From positions 1-46,863 of the forward strand of contig NZ_BADT01000073.1 of assembly GCF_000239855.1 (NCBI RefSeq): a DNA stretch of 46,863 nucleotides, written 5' to 3'. The notes under the pieces are model-generated. The model had not been told where the DNA came from. It saw only the letters and a program-made list of their open reading frames with translations, and made no database searches. The stretch is from Pseudoalteromonas sp. BSi20652 (GTDB lineage Bacteria; Pseudomonadota; Gammaproteobacteria; Enterobacterales; Alteromonadaceae). The number at the start of each line of letters is the position of its first letter. The stretch's first letter is position 1. Below are positions 18,216 through 27,793 of this stretch, piece by piece. The translations under genes and the position numbers were made by a program.

Positions 18216-18872
18216 TTAAAGCGTACGTAACCTATATATTTTGTATATAAAAGATAATGCAAAGCACGCAGCCGCCGGAAGTAATAACGCGAGCACTAAA
18301 AAGTACTTAAATAAAATATAACCAATAATCCCACCTAATAAAAAGCCGCTAATAATGAGTAAAAAAACAACGCATTTGCGAGTATCAAATGCCTCACCTT
18401 TTAGTGTTTTGCCAATCATTAATCCAAGGTCAGTAAAAATACCTGTTAAATGTGTAGTACGTATAACAGCACCACTGTAATTAGTGGCTAGCGCATTTTG
18501 TAGCCCACACGCAGCAGACGTTAAAACAATGCCGTAAACGAATGTGTTTTTGAGTAAATAAGCACTCGCCAATAGTAACAATCCTTCAATAAAAAGTAAG
18601 GTATCGTAATGACGCCCAAGTTTTAATGAGCCACCGCTGAGTAAAAAGCCAGACAGTGCCGAGCCCAACATAAAGCTAGTAATTATTGAAAGTAGTAATA
18701 AGGCAGTGCTGGTGTTAGTGACTGTTTTAATGCCAAGTAAAGTAACAGAGCCAGATACATGTGAAATAGCCTGATGTTCAAACCCTAATAAGCCGACAGC
18801 GTTTACTATGCCCGCTATAAATGCGAGCGTAAACGCGCCATATTCAACCCATTTTGGTAGTTTTGTAAACAT
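18216..18872 (-). CDS. DUF1275 (YoaK-like) membrane protein
   Basis: A 218-aa inner-membrane protein with about six hydrophobic helices. The N-terminal FIAGIVNAVGLLGF and HVSGSVTLLG stretches and the internal TTHLTGIFTDLG are hallmarks of DUF1275 proteins, which are thought to be transporters of unknown substrate. The ribosome binding site AAGAGATAACC lies just before ATG. It is 29 bp after the solute-binding-protein gene and 74 bp before the TonB receptor, so the three may form one operon. Confidence 0.88.
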   Translation of the reverse strand: MFTKLPKWVEYGAFTLAFIAGIVNAVGLLGFEHQAISHVSGSVTLLGIKTVTNTSTALLLLSIITSFMLGSALSGFLLSGGSLKLGRHYDTLLFIEGLLLLASAYLLKNTFVYGIVLTSAACGLQNALATNYSGAVIRTTHLTGIFTDLGLMIGKTLKGEAFDTRKCVVFLLIISGFLLGGIIGYILFKYFLVLALLLPAAACFALSFIYKIYRLRTL

Positions 18873-18901
18873 TGGTTATCTCTTAATGTATGCAGAGTTA
18901 A

Positions 18902-19591
18902 TTATTGCGCTTGTGCTTTAAAACGCTTTATTTGCTCATCAATTAATTTTGTATCAATTACGCCATGCTTAAAAGCAATGTAAGTGGGAAATGTAAATTC
19001 ATTTAATTGTCGAGCATAGACTTTTTTATATTCTTTTGAATACCACAAACCCGCTTGATAGTTAGTTATTGCGTATTCAATACGGTTTTTTTCTAGTAGC
19101 CCAAAGGTGTCTGTAGTTAAGAGTGTACGCATTAAGTTACTCTCATCAATATTGTATTTTGTAGCAATAACCTCAGGTAGGGCAACACCGCGAAGCATGG
19201 CTATTGTGGCATTTGATAAATTGTTTGTGAGTAGCTTATCTTCGCTTAAAGTAAATAAACCAAACTTAGTAGTATGCAGAGGCACGCTTGTAAAATCTAA
19301 ATATTTTGCACGCTCTTGATTATTGGTCAAGGAGAAATAGCAGTCGTAGTAACCTAGCGTCATTTCTTTTTTAACGCGCGCCCATGGCAAGTGCACAACA
19401 TCAATTTTTAGATTTAAGTTACGCTCAATAAACGTTAAATATTCAATATCTAAACCTGTAAATGTATCTGTTTTTTCATCATACACAGTAAAGGGAGGGT
19501 AATGAGTTGTTACACAGCGCAAAGTTTGGCTTGGGGCTGCAAGTAAAAGCGAGGGATAATTTAACGCTAAAAATAATATTATTGCGCGCAT
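18902..19591 (-). CDS. Periplasmic family-3-type solute-binding protein
   Basis: A 229-aa exported protein (signal peptide about 1-18, ending LLLAAP) of the bacterial extracellular solute-binding family 3. Visible hallmarks are HYPPFTVYDE, FTGLDIEYL, LPWARVKKEMTLGYYDCYFS and TNNQERAKYLDFT. No ABC permease or ATPase lies nearby, so it may act as a sensor or accessory protein rather than as part of an importer. It has a good ribosome binding site (AAGGAATTGG) and is first of the three-gene minus-strand run that ends with the TonB receptor. Confidence 0.83.
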   Translation of the reverse strand: MRAIILFLALNYPSLLLAAPSQTLRCVTTHYPPFTVYDEKTDTFTGLDIEYLTFIERNLNLKIDVVHLPWARVKKEMTLGYYDCYFSLTNNQERAKYLDFTSVPLHTTKFGLFTLSEDKLLTNNLSNATIAMLRGVALPEVIATKYNIDESNLMRTLLTTDTFGLLEKNRIEYAITNYQAGLWYSKEYKKVYARQLNEFTFPTYIAFKHGVIDTKLIDEQIKRFKAQAQ

Positions 19592-19712
19592 AAATATAAA
19601 TCCAATTCCTTTTAAGTGTGTAACTTGAATTTAATTATACAGATAATGGACTTAATTGCATTGATCTAAGTATTTTTACCTAGCGTATATAATTAATTTT
19701 GTGAGATACACT

Positions 19713-19961
19713 ATGTTTAACGCAGAGCAGCAGTCGCGCATTATCGAAATGGCGTGGGAAGATAGAACCCCTTATGAAGCAATAGAGCAGCTATACGGAT
19801 TAAAATACCCACAGCTGGTGGTTTTTATGCGAGACAATGTTTCTAAAGGGAGCTTTAAAGTTTGGCGTAAACGCCACGCTGGTCGTAAAACAAAACATTT
19901 AAAACTACGCGATCCCGCAATTATGCGCAGCCATTGCAAAACACAATATAAACAACGTTAA
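19713..19961 (+). CDS. DUF2805 / TIGR03643 family small protein
   Basis: An 82-aa basic protein. EQQSRIIEMAWEDRTPYEAI, YGL and LVVFMRDNV form a helix-turn-helix-like N-terminal part, followed by FKVWRKRHAGRKTKH, which is characteristic of the TIGR03643/DUF2805 family (unknown function, possibly nucleic-acid binding). The frame opens at a GTG (19701), but the ATG at 19713 gives the usual family N-terminus. Confidence 0.82.
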   Translation: MFNAEQQSRIIEMAWEDRTPYEAIEQLYGLKYPQLVVFMRDNVSKGSFKVWRKRHAGRKTKHLKLRDPAIMRSHCKTQYKQR

Positions 19962-20037
19962 GTAGGTGTTAGCGGTTTCATACAATGTTCAGCTGTGTTT
20001 GTTAATCTTTAATTATTAACTACATTAGAGATTATTT

Positions 20038-20403
20038 ATGAGAGCACCTATATATACGGCGTTAGTAGCATTGGCTTTATTTTCAATAAGCGCAGATGCA
20101 AATCCACATAAAGATAAGCATAAACATAGTAATAAGCATAGTAATAAACATGGACATAAAAAGCATAGCGACAATGACTATCTTTCTAAAAAAGAGGCAA
20201 AGCAGTTAATTCGCGCAGGTTGGACGCCACCAGGGCTAAGTAAAAGCTATCACCGAGGCGACTTTTTAGATCGTGATTTATACAAACGAGGTAGAGTGAT
20301 TGAACGCTCCAGAGATAATGGTACAGTGAGTATTGAAATAGACCGTACAGTTATTCATATGGTGCACGATACCCGAGAAATACTTTCAATTTTAAGTCGC
20401 TAA
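20038..20403 (+). CDS. His/Lys-rich periplasmic protein, RcnB-like
   Basis: A 121-aa exported protein (signal peptide about 1-21, ending ADA). Residues 23-50 are a His/Lys-rich stretch built from a short repeated unit (KHSN, KHGH), a plausible metal-binding or polyanion-binding region. A folded C-terminal part follows with GWTPPGLSKSYHRGD and EIDRTVIHMVHDTREIL. The overall plan resembles RcnB/CigR-type periplasmic proteins, but the match is by layout and short motifs only. It ends 22 bp before the EEP gene, so the two are probably co-transcribed. Confidence 0.68.
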   Translation: MRAPIYTALVALALFSISADANPHKDKHKHSNKHSNKHGHKKHSDNDYLSKKEAKQLIRAGWTPPGLSKSYHRGDFLDRDLYKRGRVIERSRDNGTVSIEIDRTVIHMVHDTREILSILSR

Positions 20404-20425
20404 GTTAACTTATAAGGATATTTTA

Positions 20426-21503
20426 ATGCTCATTGCGCTGGCTATAATTATTGGCTTTTTTTACTGGTTACCTTATTACCTATGTCGTACAGCCAGCATT
20501 ACTTAGTGCGTAGCTGCGATTTTGTGCGTTTACAGGTATTTTATATTGCCAGTTTTGTAGCCGTTACTTCATTGTTTTTATTATGGAAAAGTAGCGCAGT
20601 AGGTTATGTGTTTATAGCCTTAACCTCATTACTTATAATGATTTTACAAGGTAAATGGATTTACCCGTATACGTGGCTTGCTGAAAAAGAAGTGCAAAGC
20701 TCGCCAAAGCACAGTGAGCATAGTGTAAGAATTATGTCGGCAAATGTACTTATGTCGAACCATAAAAGTGAGCAGTTAATTAGCCTTGTTGATGAGCATC
20801 AACCCGACCTACTTATTACACTTGAAAGCGATAGCTGGTGGGAAAATAAATTATCAGTCATTAAAAAAATTACCCGTATTACATAGAATGCCCTAAAGAC
20901 AATCGTTACGGCATGCACTTATACAGCAAGTTTAAAATACTTGATGCTCAAATATGTGAGCTAATAGAAGAAGATATTCCCTCAATTCATATTTTGTTTG
21001 AAAACGATGAAGGCCTACAAATGCAAGGGCACTTTATTCATCCAGCACCGCCAAGCCCGACCGAAGAAGACTCATCGCGCCCGCGCGACTCGGAGCTAAT
21101 AATGGTAGCTAAAGCACTTAAAAACCCAACCAGGCCAATCATCGTTGCTGGTGATTTAAACGACGTAGCATGGTCGCGTAGCACACGTTTGTTTATGCAA
21201 ATCAGTGGCTTGTTAGACCCACGAAAAGGCCGTGGTTTTTATAACACCTTTCACGCAAGCTACTTTTTTATGCGTTGGCCGCTCGATCACTTATTTCACA
21301 GCCCTGGCTTTAAAGTAAAGCGTATTAAGCGCTTAGCTAAATATGGGTCTGATCACTTTGCACTGCTTACTGAGCTTTCTTACGAAAACGCTAATCAGCA
21401 ATCATTAGAAACTAAATCTGCGCAGCACAAGCAAGAAGAAATTCAAGAGCTTGCAATGAGTAAGGCTGACAAGCGAAAAGTGCCAAGATTTGAGGAGCAG
21501 TAA
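20426..21503 (+). CDS. Membrane-anchored endonuclease/exonuclease/phosphatase family protein (two frameshifts)
   Basis: A metal-dependent phosphodiesterase-fold protein with an N-terminal membrane region of two or three helices. The ATG at 20426 has a good AAGGA site, but the frame breaks at a T-run (20456-20462) and again at an A-run (20863-20869). Adding one base to each run restores one frame of 359 aa. EEP motifs then line up: MSANVLMSN, DLLITLESD, YGMHLYS, VAGDLNDVAWS, LDHLF and YGSDHFAL, with the catalytic His/Asp residues present. The 3' end encodes a charged tail. It is downstream of the His-rich gene. The breaks look like base-count errors or slippage rather than decay. Confidence 0.75.
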
Positions 21504-21819
21504 ATTTAAGCCATAGACCACTTTAGTAGTAATTTAATTGTTTTGGTTACTCCCTTTTCCAAAATTAAAAATCCGCTCAATTAAGTGCCAGCAATAGTTG
21601 GACAAACTAATTACAGCGGTCACTTCAAAACGCGCTTTTTTATATCTATCTAAAAAGTCATACCGAGCAACTTATTATGCAATTTTATTATTAGGCAATA
21701 CCGTATCTTACTAACATAGCAATATCGTTTTCATTTTAATGATAAGTACTTTTAAATGTTTTAAAAAAGTAAGTACTTTGAAGATAAGCAACTAAACTTA
21801 ATCATTTAAGTAACTAGGT
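21504..21819 (+). other. Intergenic region without recognised gene
   Basis: This 316-bp AT-rich stretch lies between the EEP gene and the diguanylate cyclase. I see no coding signal. The only structure noted is an imperfect palindrome around 21743-21779 (AAGTACTTTT paired with AAGTAAGTACTT). It presumably holds the promoter of the downstream gene. Confidence 0.4.
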
Positions 21820-23474
21820 GTGGGTCATATTACAAAAGTGTTTAGTAAGCTATTACCATCACATATAACTTTTAAACTATCGCTGCTTGTTTCGTTGGTG
21901 GTGACTTTTGCTTTTACGTCACTTGAAATTTATAAGTTTTTAGATCAAAAATCACAACTTACACTCCAAATAAATACAGAGCAATATGCTCAAGCAAAAT
22001 TTATAGCAAAGGATATACAAGATAAAATTAATAAGCGTTCTCTATTTATATCTGGATTAGCCGATACAATTTCACCAAAAACAATGCAGTCAGAGGCGTT
22101 ACTATTAATAAAATTAAAAATAGCCTTAAGCTTACAAATATTTTTCCACAAGGATTAGCTGTTTTTTTGCCTAGTGGAATTGGCGTAATTGCCGAGCATC
22201 CTTTTATTGCAGGCAGAAGTACATTTTCATTTGCCCAATCAGAATGGTTTATTAAAGCAAAAGAAAGTCATCATGTTGTAATGGGTACTCCCTATATATC
22301 TGGTGTAAATGGCGTATTATTAATGCCTATGGCAAAATCCATTAGGGATAACAATGGAGACGTACTGGGTATACTTGCTGCGCCAATATATTTAAATTCC
22401 CCTGGTTTTATGGACTATATTTTTGATGAAAATCATAGGCAACAGGGTGATGTTTTAGTGGTTTCTAGAGATGATGCTATTTTTGTCGCTTCAAGTGATC
22501 CTGCTGTTTTACTGAAACCAATTACGTTTTTAGCAGAGCATAAGTTTTATGATGCAGCTATGAGCGGGTTCAACGGCTTCGATAAATTGACTCTCAGCAG
22601 CGGCGATAAAATGTTAAATGCCGCCGCTGATATTAACAACCCTAATTGGTTTGTTGTTGTAAGGGCACCAATAGAAACGGTATATAAACGTTTAAATGAT
22701 AATTTTTATTCCGCTATTGTTAATGGTGTACTGGTTAGTTTAGTCGCACTTTTAACAATTACGTTTACTTTGTATTTGTTTTTTATACCATTGAGAAAAA
22801 CAGCCAAATCAGTTAAGAAAATGATTGAAAACCCCGATACCTTAGCGCACATAGATATTTACAAAAACGATGAAATAGGTCGGCTTATCAAGGGGTTTAA
22901 CTTGCTAATAGACATAGTTAATGAGCGTAATACTAATCTTATAATAGCAAATGCAGCGTTAGAGTCATTATCACAAACCGATGGATTAACTGGTATCGCA
23001 AACAGAAGATACTTTGACGAAACACTTAGGCACGCTTGGCGAGTGCAAACTCGTAATCAGCAACCGTTGACTCTACTGCTTATTGATATCGATGATTTTA
23101 AAAAGTATAACGATACTTACGGACACATAGCAGGGGACGATTGCTTAAAAAATGTTACTCAAGCAATAAAAACCAGCGTAAATAGACCTACTGATTTTTT
23201 TGCACGCTATGGTGGAGAAGAGTTTGTAATTTTGTTGCAAGGCAATATGAAGGAAGGAACAATTGTCGCCGAAAAAGCGCGAGTGGCTGTCAGTAAATTA
23301 CAAATAGAACACCGTAGTTCTTCTTATAAACATTTAACGATTAGTTTAGGGATTGCGTCAGTTATCCCTAATGTTAATCGTGACCCCTTTGAATTAATAA
23401 AAAAAGCGGATAAGGGGTTATATCAAAGTAAAGCGCATGGTAAAAACCGATATGAGGTTGTTCACGATGATTAA
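21820..23474 (+). CDS. Membrane diguanylate cyclase with extracytoplasmic sensor (one frameshift)
   Basis: A sensor cyclase that makes cyclic-di-GMP. A first membrane helix (about 18-36), an extracytoplasmic dCACHE-like sensor, a second helix (about 300), a HAMP-like linker and a GGDEF domain follow in order. The active site is GGEEF in ARYGGEEFVIL, with an I-site RPTD nine residues upstream, so product inhibition is likely. The frame breaks at an A-run (22116-22120); one more A joins IKLK to NSLKLTNIF and gives one 551-aa protein. The predicted start is GTG. Without the repair, the C-terminal piece would need a TTG at 22167. Confidence 0.82.
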
Positions 23475-23752
23475 CGCATTGTGTTAAACCACGCTAAATA
23501 AGTCCTTCGATACGTTATTTAATTAGAGCTCTGGATAATAAGCCTATCCCAAGCAGCTATTTTAAGTGCTAGATAAAGTGATTTTTAATGCTTTATAAGT
23601 CAATGTTTTAGTGAGTTTGTTGACCAAGGGCAGGCTGAGCTACTTGCATAAAAAACTTGCTTCTATTTTTCTGTTATTAGCTGTTTATTTGTTGGTTAAT
23701 AAATAATGCTGTAATTTTGCTTGTGCAACATAAAAGGATAAAAGTCACAAAA
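23475..23752 (+). other. Intergenic region without recognised gene
   Basis: Between the convergent diguanylate cyclase and aldehyde dehydrogenase genes I see no coding signal or repeat before the terminator at 23753. Confidence 0.4.
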
Positions 23753-23796
23753 AAGCCTAAAAGCGGTTACCCACTTTTAGGCTTGGTATTTTTTTG
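23753..23796 (+). terminator. Intrinsic terminator between convergent genes
   Basis: An 11-bp stem AAGCCTAAAAG/CTTTTAGGCTT (23753-23763 and 23774-23784) is followed by a T-run near 23789-23795. A-rich flanks on the other side let it serve the minus-strand aldehyde dehydrogenase gene too. Confidence 0.85.
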
Positions 23797-23849
23797 AACG
23801 CGGATCAATAATACTTATTCAATGCGCGTATCTAAATGCCTTAGCAAAA

Positions 23850-25226
23850 TTAGCTGGCGATCATAATGCTTTTAACATTTACGAATTCGCGCATACCAAA
23901 ACCGCCGTGCTCTCGACCATAACCACTGCCTTTTACACCACCAAACGGTAAGTTAGGTTGTGCTAAACCATAGCCGTTGATGTTGATCATACCGGTATCA
24001 AAATAAAATTTAGCAAGTTCGATGGCTTTATCCACATCAGTTGAGAAAATACCACCGCCTAACCCATAGCGTGAGTCGTTAGCAATGCGCATTGCATCAT
24101 CGTTGTCTTTTGCTTTTATAAGCGAGGCAACCGGACCAAATAGCTCGTCGTCATACGCAGGCATTCCTGGTGATAAGTTATCAAGTAACGTTGGTGGGTA
24201 GTAGTAACCTGTTTTTTGAGGTATTTCACCACCCGTTACTATGTTTGCACCCGCTTTAACAGACTCCATAACTTGGTCGTGAATGCCGTCACGCAAATCT
24301 TCACGGGCCATTGGGCCTAAGTCTGTATCATCTGCCATTGGGTCGCCCATTTTCATGGCTTCAAACTGCTCTTTTATCTGTGCTTTAAAATCATCATAAA
24401 GTGACTCAACAACAACATAACGCTTAGCCGAAACACACGTTTCGCCGTTATTGATCATACGGCCTGTTACACAGGTTTTAACTGCAAGTGCTAAGTCAGC
24501 GTCATCTAGTACAATATACGCATCATTACTACCTAGCTCTAAAACTGTTTTTTTAACGTGTTTACCGGCTTCTTCAGCTACTTTTTTACCTGTAGCGTCA
24601 CTTCCTGTAAATGTTACGCCGCAAATTGCTTTGTGCGAAATTAATGAGCTAGCTGTTTTACCGTCGATAAGTAAGTTGCTGAAACAGTACTCTGGGAAAC
24701 CTGCTTCTTTAAATAGCGCTTCAATTTTTTCAGCCATGCCAAATACATTACCAGCATGTTTTAGTACTGTAGTGTTACCCGCCATAATGTTAGCGGCACT
24801 GTAACGAATTACCTGATAAAGCGGGAAGTTCCACGGTTGAATACCTAATAGTACACCTGTTGGTTGGTAGCTGATAATTGCGCGGCCGCCGTCCATATCA
24901 CGTTCTTCGTCAGCAAGTACTTGTGGGCCTTGTTCGGCTGTGTAACGACAAATTCCTGCGCATAGTTCAACTTCTTGAAAACCTTGCTCGTATACTTTAC
25001 CCATTTCTTCGGTCATGAGTTTTGCAATTGCTTCTTTTTGTTCTTCAAAAAGTGAAGCTAGTTTATTGAAGTATCTTGCTCGTTCAGTGAGTGACGTTAA
25101 GCGCCATTGTAAATATGTTTCGTGAGATTTTTCGATTACCTGTTCAGCTTCTTTTTGAGAAAGTAGTGTGTAGGTTTTAATGGTTTGTTCAGTTGCCGGA
25201 TTAATCGTTTTAACTGTGTTAGTCAT
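23850..25226 (-). CDS. NAD(P)-dependent aldehyde dehydrogenase, succinate-semialdehyde type
   Basis: A 458-aa cytoplasmic enzyme oxidising an aldehyde to its acid. It resembles E. coli Sad (YneI) in length and layout. Visible hallmarks are LLGIQPWNFPLYQ, TFTGSDATGK, the catalytic glutamate segment LELGSND, the catalytic cysteine in NNGETCVSAKR, and LFGPVASL. The frame opens at 25277, but the ATG at 25226 has an excellent GGAG site seven bases upstream and gives the family N-terminus (TINPATEQTI). Succinate semialdehyde as substrate is a family inference. Confidence 0.88.
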   Translation of the reverse strand: MTNTVKTINPATEQTIKTYTLLSQKEAEQVIEKSHETYLQWRLTSLTERARYFNKLASLFEEQKEAIAKLMTEEMGKVYEQGFQEVELCAGICRYTAEQGPQVLADEERDMDGGRAIISYQPTGVLLGIQPWNFPLYQVIRYSAANIMAGNTTVLKHAGNVFGMAEKIEALFKEAGFPEYCFSNLLIDGKTASSLISHKAICGVTFTGSDATGKKVAEEAGKHVKKTVLELGSNDAYIVLDDADLALAVKTCVTGRMINNGETCVSAKRYVVVESLYDDFKAQIKEQFEAMKMGDPMADDTDLGPMAREDLRDGIHDQVMESVKAGANIVTGGEIPQKTGYYYPPTLLDNLSPGMPAYDDELFGPVASLIKAKDNDDAMRIANDSRYGLGGGIFSTDVDKAIELAKFYFDTGMININGYGLAQPNLPFGGVKGSGYGREHGGFGMREFVNVKSIMIAS

Positions 25227-25441
25227 TTCTATCTCCTTACAAATTATGTAATGGTGATAGTGCAAAACGAGAGCCAATATAAAAAAATAGTGTTAAATAA
25301 AGTTAAGCTATTGAAATTTAAATTTTATTTTTTGCTTTTTTAATTGCTAAAATTTTTTACTGATATGAATAAATTACTCAAGGCAGTAAAAAATTCTGAT
25401 TAATGCAAAATTTACAAGGTTACACATTTAATTTCTGTAAC

Positions 25442-25957
25442 TTATAGGAGCTCTTTAGCAATGCGCTTTAATAAGTAGGTTTCTCGTAAGATAGAGAGCC
25501 CTTGTTTTTCGCTATTGGCTAGCGTGCGCTCGTTATGTGCAATTGCATCGTTGATATCAACCCATTTAGCGGTCATGCCATTTTGCAGCTCATAGTGTTC
25601 TAACTGTGCTTTGCCAAACTCATCGGCAATAGTGCATGTATAGCAATACGATTTGATATGAATAATATCAAAATCATCTTTATACCAAGGGCGATACTCT
25701 TCATAGAGCCCAAAGGCTTTAACTACACTTATTTGTTGTGCACCGGTTTCTTCGCTTAGTTCGCGAATTAAACCTTGCTCAATACTTTCGCCTTCATCGA
25801 TTCCGCCACCAGGTAAGCTGTAGTCTTCATAGCGGTTTGTATACATTAAAAGTATTTTATTATTTTTAATGACAATGGCGCGAGCCGTTAAACGCGTAAA
25901 TTGACTACCTTGGTCAATATTAATCCCTGAATGAATTAGGGTTTTTAATTGCTGCAT
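25442..25957 (-). CDS. NUDIX hydrolase
   Basis: A 171-aa hydrolase of nucleoside-diphosphate-linked substrates. The Nudix box is complete: GGIDEGESIEQGLIRELSEE plus TGA, matching the GX5EX7REUXEEXGU pattern, with the REXSEE core binding the metals. It has a strong ribosome binding site (AAAAGGAGACGAA before ATG). The substrate cannot be predicted. It is 215 bp upstream of the aldehyde dehydrogenase on the same strand, so it is probably an independent unit. Confidence 0.93.
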   Translation of the reverse strand: MQQLKTLIHSGINIDQGSQFTRLTARAIVIKNNKILLMYTNRYEDYSLPGGGIDEGESIEQGLIRELSEETGAQQISVVKAFGLYEEYRPWYKDDFDIIHIKSYCYTCTIADEFGKAQLEHYELQNGMTAKWVDINDAIAHNERTLANSEKQGLSILRETYLLKRIAKELL

Positions 25958-26189
25958 TTCGTCTCCTTTTTTAAGCTTTTAATAATAACAGTTGCTACCA
26001 TTATATAAATAGAAATGATATTAATTATTTTTAAAATTTGTGATCGATTTGTTTAAGCTTACGTAAATGTTCGGCTGTTAACATAAGTGGCATTTAATAA
26101 TTTAAACTCACTCAAAAAATAGATTCTAAGCATGCCTTTAAATTAGTATTTGTGATGCGTAGAATGATAAAAAAGCATAGGGATTTATC

Positions 26190-27530
26190 ATGTTAAACAT
26201 ACTTTTAGTAGATGATGACGTTGAGTTTAGTGACGTTGTTTGCCACATAGTCGAATTCCTCGGCCACAACATAAACACTGCTACCAGCTTAAAAGAAGCA
26301 CATCAATGGTTTGAAAATAATACCTTTGACCATGTGCTGCTTGATTTTATGTTGCCTGATGGTAGCGGCCTGCACTTGCTTGATCATTTAAAGACGATTG
26401 GGCAATCCCCAAAAATTACACTTATATCGGGTCATCCTTCAGTTAAAGGTATTTTAGCTGACATGTGCGAGCCAAACGTAGGGCATTTATTAAAGCCATT
26501 GCAACGTGAAGATTTAGAGCTGGTTTTAAATGGCCCTAAAAAAACAGTTAAAAAAGCAAAATCGAGCGGTATTAAACGACACTTTGGTGGGTTAATTGGT
26601 GAGTCTGAGCCAATGCAAAAACTATACAACATGATTGAACGCGTTGCTAAAACAAATGCTAACGTGATGCTTATGGGGGAAAGTGGAGCAGGTAAAGAAG
26701 TAGTAGCTCAAGCTATTCATAATGCAAGCCAATGTGAAGGCCCGTTAGTTGCGAGCAACTGTGGTGCACTTTCAAAAGAGCTAATTGGCAGTGAATTATT
26801 TGGTCACGAAAAAGGCGCGTTTACAGGCGCAATTGCACGCAAAGAAGGTGTGTTTGAACAATCAAATAACGGTACTTTGTTTTTAGATGAAGTAACCGAA
26901 ATGCCAATTGATATGCAGCCAAATTTACTGCGAGTGCTTGAAACTAAAAAAGTAACCCGTGTAGGTGGTAATAAAGAAATCCCCACTAATTGCCGTGTTA
27001 TTTCGGCAACTAACCGCTCGCTTACCGATTTAGCGCAAAATAATGTTATTCGTGAAGATATTTACTTTAGGTTGGCTGTTTTTCCTATTGATATACCGCC
27101 GCTTCGCGATAGAAAAGAAGATATTCCTCTATTGGCTAAAGCTTTTTTAGATCAACTTAATGATGAAAATGGTACTGCATTTAGTTGGACGCCAACGCAG
27201 CTTAAAGAGCTACAAAGTTACGAGTGGCCAGGTAATGTGCGCGAAATTCGCCACGCTATACATCGTGCGTTTATTATGAGCGATCCGCAAACCAGCGATA
27301 TTATTCTACCAGATAACTTAGAGTCGCCTTTTTCGCGTGTTAATAATCAAATTGCCGAAAAGCCAGTATCAGCAGGACAAACCATTGAAGAAGTCGAAAA
27401 AGAGCTTATTCATGCAACGCTTGATAAAGTTCAAGGTAATAAAACGCTTGCTGCACAAATGTTAGGTATTAGTACTAAAACACTTTATAACCGCTTAAAT
27501 GCGTATGGCGGTATTGGCGAATACAAATAG
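26190..27530 (+). CDS. Sigma54-dependent response regulator (NtrC family)
   Basis: A 446-aa transcriptional activator. The receiver domain (about 1-115) has the acidic pair at D8-D10, the phosphoacceptor D52 (LLDFMLPDG) and K101. The AAA+ domain (about 134-360) has Walker A GESGAGKE (162-169), the sigma54-contact loop GAFTGA (208-213) and Walker B TLFLDE. A Fis-type helix-turn-helix lies at the C-terminus (about 405-440, KTLAAQMLGISTKTLYNRL). Because GAFTGA is intact it should activate sigma54 promoters. It heads a plus-strand signalling cluster: the DHp-like peptide gene starts 15 bp downstream and three more two-component genes follow. Its target genes are not evident here. Confidence 0.95.
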   Translation: MLNILLVDDDVEFSDVVCHIVEFLGHNINTATSLKEAHQWFENNTFDHVLLDFMLPDGSGLHLLDHLKTIGQSPKITLISGHPSVKGILADMCEPNVGHLLKPLQREDLELVLNGPKKTVKKAKSSGIKRHFGGLIGESEPMQKLYNMIERVAKTNANVMLMGESGAGKEVVAQAIHNASQCEGPLVASNCGALSKELIGSELFGHEKGAFTGAIARKEGVFEQSNNGTLFLDEVTEMPIDMQPNLLRVLETKKVTRVGGNKEIPTNCRVISATNRSLTDLAQNNVIREDIYFRLAVFPIDIPPLRDRKEDIPLLAKAFLDQLNDENGTAFSWTPTQLKELQSYEWPGNVREIRHAIHRAFIMSDPQTSDIILPDNLESPFSRVNNQIAEKPVSAGQTIEEVEKELIHATLDKVQGNKTLAAQMLGISTKTLYNRLNAYGGIGEYK

Positions 27531-27545
27531 ATTTAAAGGAAAGGT

Positions 27546-27755
27546 ATGACATCGGACAATAAAACTGAGCAACTAAATAAATTAGTACACGATACAAGAG
27601 CGCCGCTTAATCGTATATCGATGAATGCAGAACTTATTAAATTGGTACTTGAAAACGATATGCCAAAAGAAAAAGCACTAGATGCACTTGATAAAATTAT
27701 TAATAACTGCCAGCAGTGCAGCGAAAGTTTACAAAAAATAACTGACTCTCAATAA
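27546..27755 (+). CDS. Stand-alone histidine-phosphoacceptor (HisKA-like) peptide
   Basis: A 69-aa protein whose whole length looks like the two-helix dimerisation domain of a histidine kinase. H15 sits in an H-box-like LVHDTRAPLNRISMNAELI, followed by a second helix (about 40-67). It has no ATPase domain, membrane segment or receiver. The start follows AAAGGAAAGGT. It lies between a sigma54 regulator and a CHASE3 kinase gene, in the same direction. It could be a small phosphotransfer protein, an antagonist that forms mixed dimers with the kinase, or a remnant; the sequence cannot tell. An intact frame and good translation signals argue against decay. Confidence 0.72.
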   Translation: MTSDNKTEQLNKLVHDTRAPLNRISMNAELIKLVLENDMPKEKALDALDKIINNCQQCSESLQKITDSQ

Positions 27756-27793
27756 ATAGTAAGTGTTGTATAAACGCTAATTCGGGAAGCTAA

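Noticed and set aside
20120-20165. Short direct DNA repeats (AAACATAGTAAT-like)
   Set aside because: They are the coding sequence of the His/Lys-rich protein tract rather than a CRISPR or mobile repeat.
26090-26110. Possible sigma54 promoter upstream of the response regulator (TGGCATTTAAT)
   Set aside because: The second GC element at the required spacing is missing.
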